A stretch of DNA of 64,000 nucleotides from Niveibacterium microcysteis. Lineage in GTDB: Bacteria > Pseudomonadota > Gammaproteobacteria > Burkholderiales > Rhodocyclaceae. Numbering within the stretch: position 1 is the first letter of the stretch; each line of letters begins with the position of its first letter. Shown in pieces: positions 18,332 through 28,019 of the stretch. Where the stretch lies: positions 4,526,001 to 4,590,000 of the forward strand of contig NZ_CP071060.1 of assembly GCF_017161445.1 (NCBI RefSeq). Direction: 5' to 3'. Position numbers and translations under genes: made by a program. The notes beneath the pieces are model-generated. The model did not search any database and was not told the origin of the DNA. It saw only the letters and a list, made by a program, of their open reading frames with translations.

Positions 18332-19254
18332 CCCGCCCCACCGAATCCGCTGACCACGTCGACGCGGGCGCACTGCACGAGGTGCAGGACGCCTACCGCG
18401 CGCTGCCGCCGGCCGAACCAGGCGCGGCGCTCGATGCGCAGGTGCGCGCCGCAGTGGCGGCTGAACTCGCCAAGGCTGCCTCCGTCGAGACAGACGCCCC
18501 CGCCTCTGCCGCAAAGGTGATCGAGTTCCCGTGGTGGCGCCGCGCATCGCTGCCGCTCGCCGCCGCTGCCACGCTGATGCTCGCGGTTGGTGTAGGGCGG
18601 ATGTGGTTCGTCGAAGGGATGTCGGAACGCGCGCCTGACACCCCCTACCCGGCACCGCCCGCGGCAGTGCAGGAGGCGGCACCCACCGCCGCCGATGCAG
18701 CCCAAGCACCCGCTGCACCGGCCGCTGCCGAACCGCGCACGACCGACATGCAACGGCCGGCTGCACAAGCCGACGCAGCCCCCAAGCAAGCGATTGCCGA
18801 CGCGCCGCCGGCAGCGAAGAGCGCGGCGCGGAAAGCTGACACCGAGACCGCCGAAGACGCCGTGATCTTCCGCGGTGTCGAACGTGCTGCACCGCCGCCG
18901 CCCGCGGAAGCTGAGGCCAAGCGCGAAGCCGCCGCACAGGCCGACAACGCCCGTCGCGAACGCAGCGCCGAATCGCTCAACGCCGCGCCCGCCGCCGCAG
19001 CGCCAGCACCCGCCCAAGGCGCAAAACCCGCCGCAGAAGCGCCCGCCGCCAAGCTGATGCAGAAACGCGCGTCGGTAAGCGATACGCCAAGCGCAGAGGA
19101 CAGCCAGACCTTCGAAGACATCCGCCGCCTGCTGCGCGAGCAACGCCACGACGAAGCGCGCGCCCAGCTCAAACGCTGGCGCGAAGCGCACCCCGGCGTT
19201 ACGCTTCCGGAAGATCTGCGCGCCCTCGCTGCCGAACTCGATCGCGCGCCCTGA
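18328..19254 (+). CDS. Putative anti-sigma factor, single-pass membrane protein
   Basis: 308 aa; ATG overlaps the sigma factor stop. A short cytoplasmic N-terminus (about 65 residues, without a zinc-finger HxxxCxxC motif) is followed by one membrane segment (SLPLAAAATLMLAVGVGRMW). Then come about 180 residues rich in Ala, Pro and Glu, and a charged C-terminal helix pair (FEDIRRLLREQRHDEARAQL). Coupling to an ECF sigma gene is the main reason for the call. It may equally be a periplasm-spanning structural partner of the vWA lipoprotein. Confidence 0.6.
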   Translation: MTRPTESADHVDAGALHEVQDAYRALPPAEPGAALDAQVRAAVAAELAKAASVETDAPASAAKVIEFPWWRRASLPLAAAATLMLAVGVGRMWFVEGMSERAPDTPYPAPPAAVQEAAPTAADAAQAPAAPAAAEPRTTDMQRPAAQADAAPKQAIADAPPAAKSAARKADTETAEDAVIFRGVERAAPPPPAEAEAKREAAAQADNARRERSAESLNAAPAAAAPAPAQGAKPAAEAPAAKLMQKRASVSDTPSAEDSQTFEDIRRLLREQRHDEARAQLKRWREAHPGVTLPEDLRALAAELDRAP

Positions 19255-19289
19255 GCCCGGCTGCCGCCGGGCACTACCGGGAGCCCGCC

Positions 19290-19910
19290 ATGCCAGATTC
19301 GCACACCCGCCCGAGCTTCACCGCCGATCAGGCGCTCGAACGCCTTAAGGCCGGCAACGAACGCTTTCTCGCCGGCAAGGCGAAGTTCCCCACGGTGCAG
19401 AAGGAAGTGCTCGCCGATCTCGCCAAGGGGCAGGCGCCGTACGCAACGATCCTGGGCTGTAGCGACAGCCGCGTGCCGCCCGAGTTGGTATTCGACGCCG
19501 GCTTCGGCGAGCTGTTCATCATTCGTGTCGCCGGCAATGTGCTCGGCCCGACCATCGCCGGCACGCTGCAATACGCCGGCACGCATCTGCATACACCGCT
19601 GTTCGTGGTGATGGGGCATGAAGGCTGCGGCGCGGTGCAAGCGGCGCTGGCAAGCAAATTTCAGGGCGTGGAGCACCGCCAGCACATCGAAACCGTGCTC
19701 GACATCATCGAGCCCGCCCTCGCCGGCCTCGACCCCAAGCTACCCGCCGACGAGCTGATGCGCGCCGCCGTGGAAGCCAACGTACGCTGGGCCGTGCGGC
19801 AAATAAGCGAGTCGCCCGAAGGCCACCTCACGCTCTCGCGCGGCGACATCCGCCTCGTCGGCGCGATCTATGAAATCGAAACGGGGCGGGTACGGTTTCT
19901 GGAGGACTGA
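19290..19910 (+). CDS. Beta-class carbonic anhydrase
   Basis: 206 aa. Zinc and catalytic motifs of the beta class: CSDSRVPPELVFD (Cys and the Asp-Arg dyad) at about 54-66, IRVAGNV, and HEGCGAV (His and Cys ligands) at about 110-116. It interconverts CO2 and bicarbonate. No signal peptide is apparent, so a cytoplasmic location is expected, supplying bicarbonate for carboxylations. It sits 35 bases after the anti-sigma-like gene, with a small G/C hairpin at 19255-19272 between them. Confidence 0.95.
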   Translation: MPDSHTRPSFTADQALERLKAGNERFLAGKAKFPTVQKEVLADLAKGQAPYATILGCSDSRVPPELVFDAGFGELFIIRVAGNVLGPTIAGTLQYAGTHLHTPLFVVMGHEGCGAVQAALASKFQGVEHRQHIETVLDIIEPALAGLDPKLPADELMRAAVEANVRWAVRQISESPEGHLTLSRGDIRLVGAIYEIETGRVRFLED

Positions 19911-20085
19911 GCGGGCGGCTTCGCCGCTGCCGGCAAGTGGTGCGGCGGCCGGGTTGCAGGGCCAGCCCCATCGCTGCCTCCGGCTGCGAGCGGGCCAGCC
20001 ATCATAAAAGCATGCGCACCGCCCGCAACTACCCGACTGCCGGGTAAACTGGCGGCCTTCAATCGAACTAACGGAAGTCGCCCGA

Positions 20086-21750
<1,665 letters not shown>

Positions 21751-21801
21751 TCGCAAAGCACCCGTCGGCAAAGCTGGCGGGTGCGCTTCACGGAACTCGA
21801 A

Positions 21802-22197
21802 ATGGACCACCAGCGCCTCGCCGAACGCATTGCCGATTACACCCGCGCCGTCGCGCGCCTGCGCGAGGCCCTGGCACGTCCGAAAGACGAATTCCTGCGC
21901 GACTCCGTGATCCAGCGTTTCGAATTCAGCTACGAGCTCGCGTGGAAGCTCTTGAAACTTCGGCTGGAAGCCGAAGGCATCAACGCGGCCACCCCGCGGC
22001 AAGCGATTCAGGAAGCGCTGCAGGCCGGCTTCATTGAAGACGGCAACCTGTGGAGCGACATGCTCCGTCAGCGCAACCTCACCAGCCACACCTACGACGA
22101 AAGTCTGGCCGATTCGGTTTACGACTGGATCGCCGCGTCGGGTATTGCCGCCTTCGAATTGCTGGCCCAACGCGCCGCAACATGGACGACGACCTGA
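21802..22197 (+). CDS. Nucleotidyltransferase substrate-binding (HI0074/HEPN-type) protein
   Basis: 131 aa from ATG at 21802; a GTG 7 codons upstream is possible. Reads MDHQRLAERIADYTRAVARL, DSVIQRFEFSYELAWKLLKL, TPRQAIQEALQAGFI, then a helical tail: the all-alpha HI0074 pattern. It overlaps the following nucleotidyltransferase by 16 bases, the same order as other two-gene MNT systems. In studied cases the pair behaves as a nucleotidyltransferase with a substrate-binding or HEPN partner, some acting as toxin-antitoxin modules. Confidence 0.88.
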   Translation: MDHQRLAERIADYTRAVARLREALARPKDEFLRDSVIQRFEFSYELAWKLLKLRLEAEGINAATPRQAIQEALQAGFIEDGNLWSDMLRQRNLTSHTYDESLADSVYDWIAASGIAAFELLAQRAATWTTT

Positions 22198-22511
22198 TCT
22201 ACGGCCTCGCGCCGGCGCACTACGCGGCGATTGCCGAAATCATTGCCCGCTTCCCGGCAGTCGAACGCGTACTGATCTACGGCTCGCGCGCAAAAGGCAG
22301 CGCCAAACCCGCGTCCGACTTCGACCTTGCCGTGTTTGGCGCGACGCTGACAAACGAGGACTTCGCCCGACTCTGGGCCGAACTCGACGCACTACCGCTC
22401 GCCTTTAAGCTCGACGTGCTCCACTGGGACACGCTCGGCAACGAGGCGCTGCGCGAGAAGATCCGGGCCGAAGGCAAGGCCTTCTCTCCGCTGCGCAAAC
22501 CCGGCGCTTGA
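22182..22511 (+). CDS. MNT-type minimal nucleotidyltransferase
   Basis: 109 aa from ATG at 22182, overlapping the upstream gene. The polymerase-beta fold active site is intact: LIYGSRAKGSAKPASDFDLAVFG gives GSRAKG plus the DxD pair at about residues 31-48; the third acidic residue is probably in KLDVLHW. It would transfer a nucleotide to a protein or small-molecule target held by its partner. A strong terminator follows. Confidence 0.9.
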   Translation: MDDDLIYGLAPAHYAAIAEIIARFPAVERVLIYGSRAKGSAKPASDFDLAVFGATLTNEDFARLWAELDALPLAFKLDVLHWDTLGNEALREKIRAEGKAFSPLRKPGA

Positions 22512-22581
22512 TCCCGGGCTGCAGGCATTCGCCGTCTGCGCGCTCGTCACCTGATCAGCCGCTGACAGCCAAGCCCACACG

Positions 22582-22610
22582 AAAAGCCCGCAGACTGCGG
22601 GCTTTTTTAT
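22582..22610 (+). terminator. Intrinsic terminator after MNT/HEPN pair
   Basis: AAAAGCCCGCA (22582-22592) and TGCGGGCTTTT (22596-22606) form an 11-bp perfect stem with a 3-base loop, followed by more T residues. Confidence 0.92.
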
Positions 22611-22727
22611 CGTTTCAGGTTCTTTTCGTGTTCGCTGTCCGCTGCGGGCAACGATCACCACGAATGTGGCTTAAAGCCTGACTTTTCTGAGCGAACCCGC
22701 GTTACGCCAGACCAGCGCCGCAAGCAA

Positions 22728-22765
22728 AGTATCGTTTCACAAATCGTTTCACAAATCGTTTCACG
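22728..22765 (+). repeat. Three tandem 12-bp repeats
   Basis: ATCGTTTCACAA is repeated in tandem from 22731; the third copy diverges in its last two bases. The period is a multiple of three and, in the frame of the downstream HipA-like remnant, it encodes repeated IVSQ. A fourth partial match, ATCGTTTCAGG, lies near 22610. Confidence 0.8.
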
Positions 22766-22769
22766 CGTC

Positions 22770-23330
22770 GTGACTGACGCCCCCGATCTGATCGCCGACC
22801 TTTCCGCCGGGCGACGGAAAGCGGTCTTGGTGAAGTTCAGCAGCGCTGCCGACAACCCGGTCGCGCGGCGATGGGCCAGCCTGCTGGTCGCCGAACACCT
22901 GGCCTTGCAAACGCTCGCAGCATTCGGCTTACCTGCCAGCCGCAGCAGCTTGCATGAGTTCGGCGGGCAGACCTTCCTCGACGTCGAACGCTTCGACCGC
23001 GTGCCGGCCACGAACGCCCAGCACCCGCGCCTAGGCCGTTGCGGTGTCGTATCGCTCGCTGCGCTCGATGCCGCCTTCGTCGGCCAGGCCCATCGCCCAC
23101 GGCCGACCATCACCGCGGCACTCTCAGCACATGGCCACATCACCCCCGCCGCGCTCCCCGCGCCGCTCATCGGCACGCCGCCAGCGCTTGATGCGTGGCG
23201 AGCGGCCTTGAAAGCGTCTGGCGCATTCTGGAAGGCCGTTGCCGCCGATCCGCGCATCGAAGAACCCGTCCGCAACGCGGCGCGCGGCGCATTTGCGGGC
23301 CTTGAGGAAGTGAAACTGCCGCTGGCTTAG
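22770..23330 (+). pseudogene. Remnant of a HipA-family kinase (YjjJ-like)
   Basis: 186 aa from GTG at 22770; the same frame stays open upstream to about 22620 (LKPDFSERTRVTPDQRRKQS) without a good start. Residues 14-75 match the ATP-binding lobe of HipA/YjjJ kinases: RRKAVLVKFSSA, RRWASLLVAEHLALQTLAAF and TFLDVERFDRV. Then comes GVVSLAALDAAFVG, and the chain jumps to a YjjJ-like C-terminal end (ASGAFWKAVAADPRIEEPV). The catalytic loop with its Asp and the Mg-binding segment, some 200 residues in intact proteins (about 430 aa), is missing. I read it as an internally deleted and N-terminally truncated toxin-kinase gene. Confidence 0.7.
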
Positions 23331-23464
23331 TTTGATCTTGGTCGGCACTTATGCCGGACTAATGGGCGCCGTCGGCGTCGGAGACGATCCCCCCGTGCTC
23401 CCCGAGACATGCCAACCTAGCCGCTGGTACGGAATACGGGCGGGTCATGGGCACCACGCAGGAT

Positions 23465-23489
23465 GCGCGATTGCAAGACCTGACCCCGT
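23465..23489 (+). repeat. Left inverted repeat of a 1.7-kb cassette
   Basis: 25-bp element containing AAGACCTGACCCCGT. It matches the reverse complement of 25137-25161 at 23 of 25 positions. It lies in a gene-free stretch between the HipA remnant and a secreted protein gene. Confidence 0.75.
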
Positions 23490-23562
23490 GCACGCGTAAC
23501 ACGGTTCAGCGAAGGAAGCCGCAGGGAGTCAGCAGCACCGCGGCCCTTTGATTTGCTAAATC

Positions 23563-24009
23563 TCAGTACGGTGACTGAGTCACACGCGGACGTCGATACA
23601 TGCCGAAACTGATTCGGAATAGGTTTGGACGTCCCGGTTCGACGGTGTTCTGTTCGATAACGGGATCCCAACCACCCGCACCGCACAGGCCGCGCCCTTG
23701 AGGGTCGGGAATAGCCGACATCGTCGCGACGCCCGGCTTGACGTAGAACACCGCGCTTTCTTCTGGATCAAAACGCGCCGCAAGCTCACCGTTGAGAGCG
23801 AGGCCGACGAAGCAACCGCTCGCCAGAAATCCTGAGTCGCGAGTTACGGTCACCTTGACCGTCCCGTCGACGACCTCTTGAAATGCTAGCAACCGCTCAG
23901 CCGGTACCGGCTTTGCAGACCTCACCTGAACGGGATTGGTACTAAATGTGCCTGCGCAACCAGACAGTGCGATCACGAAGGTTGCTGCAGCGATTTTGGT
24001 ACGAGTCAT
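23563..24009 (-). CDS. Small lipoprotein of unknown function
   Basis: 148 aa from ATG at 24009. Lipoprotein signal MTRTKIAAATFVIALSGCAG with the lipid Cys at residue 18. The rest is probably beta-rich (ESAVFYVKPGVATMSAIPDP). Three further cysteines in the mature part (SGCFVG, GLCGAGG) could form a disulfide. It lies 92 bases after the larger secreted protein on the same strand, both inside the inverted-repeat cassette. I do not recognise the family. Confidence 0.7.
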   Translation of the reverse strand: MTRTKIAAATFVIALSGCAGTFSTNPVQVRSAKPVPAERLLAFQEVVDGTVKVTVTRDSGFLASGCFVGLALNGELAARFDPEESAVFYVKPGVATMSAIPDPQGRGLCGAGGWDPVIEQNTVEPGRPNLFRISFGMYRRPRVTQSPY

Positions 24010-24101
24010 ATTGATGTATGTGGGCCAAACAGTCGGTTGTGCCTTGCCAGCCTTCGCCAAGCAGGGATACGGAGCGTCTCGCTCTAATTTTCAGCAAAGC
24101 G

Positions 24102-24950
24102 TCAGTCTTTCGCGGAGGGAAGGTCGAACCGATAGACGATCCTCCCGTCCACCGCATAAAGAACACAGAGACTAGACGAGAACTTCTCGCACAGCCTGAC
24201 GGCACGATCTTTCGGATCGGAAGGTTCGTCGGGGTCTGCAACGCCCATTCCAGCCGCCCACCCCCAGTGACCGTCGTCGCTTATCGCGAACGCTTTAGGG
24301 AATGAGCGACGCAAGAACTCCCGATAGCCAGCTCGGGTTTTATCCGTTGCATGGGGAATCAAGGTCTCGTCTGCGACGTCACGATTCGAGTTGACCCGAT
24401 CCGCATCGGGCTCGCCCACGGGCAGCCCCGTTCCGGGGAGCAAAATGGCCTGAAGCGAACGAACAAGTGCCGGGTCGAGCTTCACACTTCGCCCCTTGAG
24501 TACAACTTCCGCACGGGTCATGCCGGCATGGCAGTCGTAGTGCATCGCGCTATCGCTTGGAACGTCCCGGTAGTTGCTGATGATCCCGACGACCGCGTTA
24601 TTGCCTCGGCTCCGCGCCTGCTCGCTTAACCTCAGCAGTGCATCCCGGTAGGCATCACGACACGTTTGGGCTTCCGACTTCCTCGCGGAGCCCAGGGGCC
24701 GAACCGTGCCGGCCACACCGTGGGCGACGATATCTTCGCCGCTCGCTAAAGAAACGTCCGCAATCACTTCCGTTGCAAGCGGACCGAATTGGAAGGCCAC
24801 GTCAGCGCCCAGGATCTTCTCGTAACTTGGCCAGCGGAACGATTCGCTGATAGGCATCAGCCAACGGTCATTGCGCGCTTGTGGGGACATCGAATAAACG
24901 ACGCATGTGAGTATGAAAAGGGCTCTAGTTGAGTTCTTGAGAGTCAGCAT
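24102..24950 (-). CDS. Secreted protein with YbjQ/UPF0145-like region
   Basis: 282 aa with an N-terminal hydrophobic segment (ALFILTCVVYSMSPQAR, residues about 10-26). Residues about 60-155 (DVSLASGEDIVAHGVAGTV, CRDAYRDALLRLSEQARSRG, NNAVVGIISNYR) resemble the heavy-metal-binding or 'excinuclease-like' secreted YbjQ-type domain, a pentamer-forming fold. The last 70 residues (HWGWAAGMG, CEKFSSSLCVLYAVDGRIVY) form a separate Cys-containing module resembling short cysteine-rich repeats of unknown role. It is probably first in an operon with the small lipoprotein. Function unknown. Confidence 0.65.
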   Translation of the reverse strand: MLTLKNSTRALFILTCVVYSMSPQARNDRWLMPISESFRWPSYEKILGADVAFQFGPLATEVIADVSLASGEDIVAHGVAGTVRPLGSARKSEAQTCRDAYRDALLRLSEQARSRGNNAVVGIISNYRDVPSDSAMHYDCHAGMTRAEVVLKGRSVKLDPALVRSLQAILLPGTGLPVGEPDADRVNSNRDVADETLIPHATDKTRAGYREFLRRSFPKAFAISDDGHWGWAAGMGVADPDEPSDPKDRAVRLCEKFSSSLCVLYAVDGRIVYRFDLPSAKD

Positions 24951-25091
24951 CTTCAGTCGGTCAATTTGCTTCTGGTTATGCGGCGCGAGGGCCGTACGAG
25001 GTGATCAAATATTGCTCCGGGTCGGAATCAGCGCCATGCCATTCGCGCGGAGCCGATCGCAGCGCCACGGGCAGCGATCGGCGGACTGCAG

Positions 25092-25145
25092 GAAGTACGG
25101 GGTCAAGGAGTACGTCGGAGTACGGGGTCACGGAGTACGGGGTCA
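25092..25145 (+). repeat. Short GGAGTACGGGGTCA repeat cluster
   Basis: Two adjacent 15-bp units (25117-25130 and 25132-25145 share GGAGTACGGGGTCA), preceded by a variant at 25092-25105 and a partial unit at 25108-25115. The last copy runs straight into the right inverted repeat of the cassette. Confidence 0.75.
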
Positions 25146-25161
25146 GGTCTTCCATTCGCGC
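25137..25161 (-). repeat. Right inverted repeat of a 1.7-kb cassette
   Basis: 25-bp element, 23 of 25 identical to the reverse complement of 23465-23489. It overlaps the last codons and the stop of the Mrr-like gene, so the repeat appears to supply that gene's end. Confidence 0.75.
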
Positions 25162-26115
25162 ATCCCCAATGTCTGCCTGCACTTCGGAAACGTCACACAT
25201 CCCCAATGCGCACCTCGTGCGCCATCCCGCGCAACCATCCTCTTTCCGCACGACGGGCAACTCGGCGTCGTCCAGTCCCCCGCCGTCGCGGCGACGAGCA
25301 GGTTGCGGCTAACTTCGGCGGGCAGGCGCTGGAGCATCGCGAGGAGTTGGTGGCCGTCGAGCAGGGTGATGCGGTTGGCGGGGGCGAAGGCGCGGGCTTC
25401 TTCGGTGTAGCGGCCGGGCGCCATGAAGAAGCCTTTGTCGACGCCTTCGCTCGCCATGACGCCGCGCAGCTCGCGGATCAGCTTCACGCAGACCGAGCGC
25501 TCGCCCCAAGGCCTTGCACTGGACGACGGCGGTGCAGCGCTGCGAGTCGGCGTCGTCCTGGTAGAGCCGCACGTCGACACCGCCGTCCGGCCCGAGCAGG
25601 GTGCCTTCGGCGCGGATGCCCTTGGCGCGGTAGAAAGCGAGGCACAGGTCTTCGAAGCGCTTCCATTCCATGTCGCGCAGCACGGTGAGCGACCATTCGG
25701 TAGGCCGGGCGATTGCGCTGCGAGCTTCAGCGGCAGACGCGGGGCCGCCCGCAAGCTCATCGGGCGTCGGCTGGCTAGTCCGCTCGACGCGCTGATCGTC
25801 GGTTGCCCCTCGGCCCAGGTCGGCCCAAGGCTGCCGCGCCTTGGGCTCAAACGCGTAGGTGTAGCCGCCGCGCTCGGACGCCAGTTGTTGGAGGAACTTG
25901 TAGAGCGCGATGGCGGAGAAGGTGAACAGCGCGATCAGCGCGAACGGGCGAATGCCGCCGTAGATGCCGGCGAGGTAGAAGCCGAACACGCTGGTGCGCG
26001 GTAGCCACACGAAGACGCCGATGAAGATGGCGAGCGCGAAGACGGCCGAGAAGTACCACGGCGCTTGCGGCGCGAGGGTGAGCAGACCTTCGTCTTTGCG
26101 GCGGTAGCGGGCCAT
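25143..26115 (-). pseudogene. Membrane-anchored Mrr-like restriction endonuclease, frameshifted
   Basis: Read across one frameshift near 25508 this gives a protein of about 324 aa. N-terminal part: two membrane segments (WYFSAVFALAIFIGVFVWL, FALIALFTFSAIALYKFL). Middle: an Mrr-type nuclease domain, EWKRFEDLCLAFYRAKGI, GPDGGVDVRLY and QCKA (the D...QxK core). The C-terminal part lies in the next frame: VCVKLIRELRGVM, GFFMAPGRYTEEAR, LDGHQLLAML, then a topoisomerase-like zinc ribbon CPSCGKRM with GCVTFPKCRQT. The two frames join if CCTTGG is read as CCTGG on the coding strand (one extra T). Either a real disabling indel or a sequencing error. Confidence 0.8.
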
Positions 26116-26237
26116 GACTTGGATGGGGCGTGAGCTGCCGGCATTTTATGGGTGACGAAATGTGTTATGGGTGGACAAACGTCAAATGCGGCGCGTGAGC
26201 CTAGAATTCGTCACACCTGATTTCGCTTGCCCTGACC

Positions 26238-26636
26238 ATGTCTGCCACCGAGGCCTTTTCCTGGAAGCACTTCGTTATCGCATTGGCCGGGGCTGCATGC
26301 ATCACTTGGCTGGCCGCGAGCCTGTCGCCCGCCCCGCGATTCGGTCTGACACCCGCGGACGAGGCCCCGGCGGGGACGGATTCAGCATTTAGTGAGCACA
26401 GCCCCAGTGACGCGCCGAACAGGGCAATGCATATGGGCGCACCGACACCGCGCTTGGCGAACGAGGTGCCGCCGGCGCCATCCAAGGCGGACGCGCATGC
26501 ACCGCGCGGCCGTTCGTTCAAATGCGTGGTCGGCGGCCGGATTGAGTACGCCGACCGCCCCTGTGCCGAGGGCGCAGACAGCAGCTTGGTGAATGTGAAC
26601 CCGGCGATGATGGGGGCAGTGCCGGCGCGGCGTTAG
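26238..26636 (+). CDS. Membrane-anchored DUF4124-like protein
   Basis: 132 aa. One N-terminal hydrophobic segment (HFVIALAGAACITWLAASL), a Pro/Ala-rich spacer, and a short C-terminal DUF4124-type motif FKCVVGGRIEYADRPCAEGA (K-C-x4-G-x-x-x-Y-x-D-x-P-C), usually a periplasmic module with one disulfide. No operon partner; convergent with the SPFH operon. Role unknown. Confidence 0.75.
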   Translation: MSATEAFSWKHFVIALAGAACITWLAASLSPAPRFGLTPADEAPAGTDSAFSEHSPSDAPNRAMHMGAPTPRLANEVPPAPSKADAHAPRGRSFKCVVGGRIEYADRPCAEGADSSLVNVNPAMMGAVPARR

Positions 26637-26695
26637 CCAGTTGCCGCCGTGTTGCGGCGCATGCGGCGAGGCGCGCTGCGCCTTCGTGGTGCCGC

Positions 26696-26896
26696 TTAGT
26701 CGCTGTTCGATTCGCCCGTTGCGTCGGGCGAATCGCCGCCCTGAAGCTTGATGCCCCGCCGCGCGAGTGATTCGCGCAGCAGGTATTCGATCTGTGCGTT
26801 CACGCTGCGCATCTCGGCGCCGGCGAGGCGCGCGAGGGCGTCCCACACGGCGGGGTCGATGCGCAGCGGGAAGGATTTTTTTCCGGGTGACGCCAT
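26696..26896 (-). CDS. Arc-type ribbon-helix-helix protein
   Basis: 66 aa. KKSFPLRIDPAVWDALARLA followed by RSVNAQIEYLLRESLARRG has the beta-strand plus two helices of Arc/MetJ-like repressors (strand residues about 8-13, SVNAQIEYLL helix). It starts 3 bases after the SPFH gene stop, so it is the second gene of that operon. Such a small DNA-binding protein probably autoregulates the operon. Confidence 0.82.
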   Translation of the reverse strand: MASPGKKSFPLRIDPAVWDALARLAGAEMRSVNAQIEYLLRESLARRGIKLQGGDSPDATGESNSD

Positions 26897-26899
26897 GCC

Positions 26900-27790
26900 T
26901 TAGGGGTAGAGCGTGCCGCTGTTGACCACGGGCTTGACCTCTTGCTCGCTGCACAGCACGACGAGCAGGTTGCTGACCATGGCGGCCTTGCGTTCGTCGT
27001 CCAGCACGATGACGTTGCGTTCGGACAGCGCGGTGAGCGCGAGTTCGACCATGCCGACGGCGCTGTCGACGATCTTGCGGCGCGCGGCGATCACTGCTTC
27101 GGCCTGCTGGCGGCGCAGCATCGCGTTGGCGATTTCGGGCGCGTAGGCCAGATGCGTGAGGCGCGTTTCTTCGACCAGCAGGCCGACGGGGCCGAGGCGT
27201 TCGTTGAGTTTGCGCGCCAGCACCTCGGCGATCAGATCAGACCCGCCGCGCAGCGTATGGGTGGCCGGCACGCCTTCAGCCTCGATGCTGTCGTAGGGGT
27301 GGCTGCTGGCGATTTCGCGCAGGGCGGCTTCGCTCTGGATGCGGACGAAGGCGTCGTAGTCGTCGACGTTGAACAGCGCCTTGGCGGTGTCATCGACGCG
27401 CCAGACGATGGCGGCGGCGATCTCGATCGGGTTGCCGCGTTCGTCGTTCACCTTGAGCTTGTCGGAGAGGAAGTTGCGCACGCGCAGCGAGATGCGGCGG
27501 CGGGTGAAGAGCGGAATCGTCCAGCGCAAGCCGCTTTTGCGGTCGGTGCCCACGTAGGCGCCGAAAAGCTGCAACGCAGCGCCTTCGTTCGGCTGCAGCA
27601 TGTACAGGCCACCGAAACACAGCGCGGTGAGCAGCACGCAGACGGCGATGGTGGAAGGCTGCACCAAACCCTCTGCGCCGACGAACTGCGCGATCAGCCA
27701 AGCAAGTGCCGCCAGGCCGACGACCACCGCGAGGTAGCCGTTGGCCGAAAAGGCAGTGCGTTCAGTCTGGGTGTCGTCCATCGATTGCAT
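26900..27790 (-). CDS. SPFH/band-7 domain membrane protein
   Basis: 296 aa from ATG at 27790, with AGAGGA upstream. Two membrane helices near the N-terminus ([19 protein letters not shown] and [19 protein letters not shown]), then a stomatin-like SPFH domain: [60 protein letters not shown] and [16 protein letters not shown], ending in a helical region with [17 protein letters not shown] proteins form oligomeric membrane microdomain scaffolds. It is co-transcribed with the ribbon-helix-helix gene. Confidence 0.92.
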   Translation of the reverse strand: MQSMDDTQTERTAFSANGYLAVVVGLAALAWLIAQFVGAEGLVQPSTIAVCVLLTALCFGGLYMLQPNEGAALQLFGAYVGTDRKSGLRWTIPLFTRRRISLRVRNFLSDKLKVNDERGNPIEIAAAIVWRVDDTAKALFNVDDYDAFVRIQSEAALREIASSHPYDSIEAEGVPATHTLRGGSDLIAEVLARKLNERLGPVGLLVEETRLTHLAYAPEIANAMLRRQQAEAVIAARRKIVDSAVGMVELALTALSERNVIVLDDERKAAMVSNLLVVLCSEQEVKPVVNSGTLYP

Positions 27791-27810
27791 GACGTCCTCT
27801 TGGTGAGCAA

Positions 27811-27839
27811 GTGATATCACTTTGGTATCTCAAGATACC
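27811..27839 (-). promoter_or_regulatory. Paired palindromes upstream of the SPFH operon
   Basis: GTGATATCAC (27811-27820, perfect palindrome) is followed after 3 bases by GGTATCT-CA-AGATACC (27824-27839, perfect 7-bp arms). They lie 21-49 bases upstream of the SPFH start, in the promoter or 5' UTR position. Adjacent short dyads are a usual arrangement for ribbon-helix-helix operators, so the operon's own second gene is the obvious candidate to bind here (inference). Confidence 0.6.
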
Positions 27840-28019
27840 CCTGTCAAGCTGCGGGGGCGCGCCGCGATGCGCCCGGGGGCGTAGCGGGCAACTCAATCAA
27901 GGCCCCGCTATTGGGCGCACAGCGCTTGCCCGATTGGTCTCTTAAAACGGCGCGCCGTGGGGCCTATATCGAAGTCTGAGGCGAGTTGCCGCGCCTCTCG
28001 TCCGCCCATGCCATGCAGT

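Noticed and set aside
22728..22765. Three short repeats as a CRISPR array
   Set aside because: The 12-bp units are directly adjacent without spacers and keep reading frame; no cas gene nearby.
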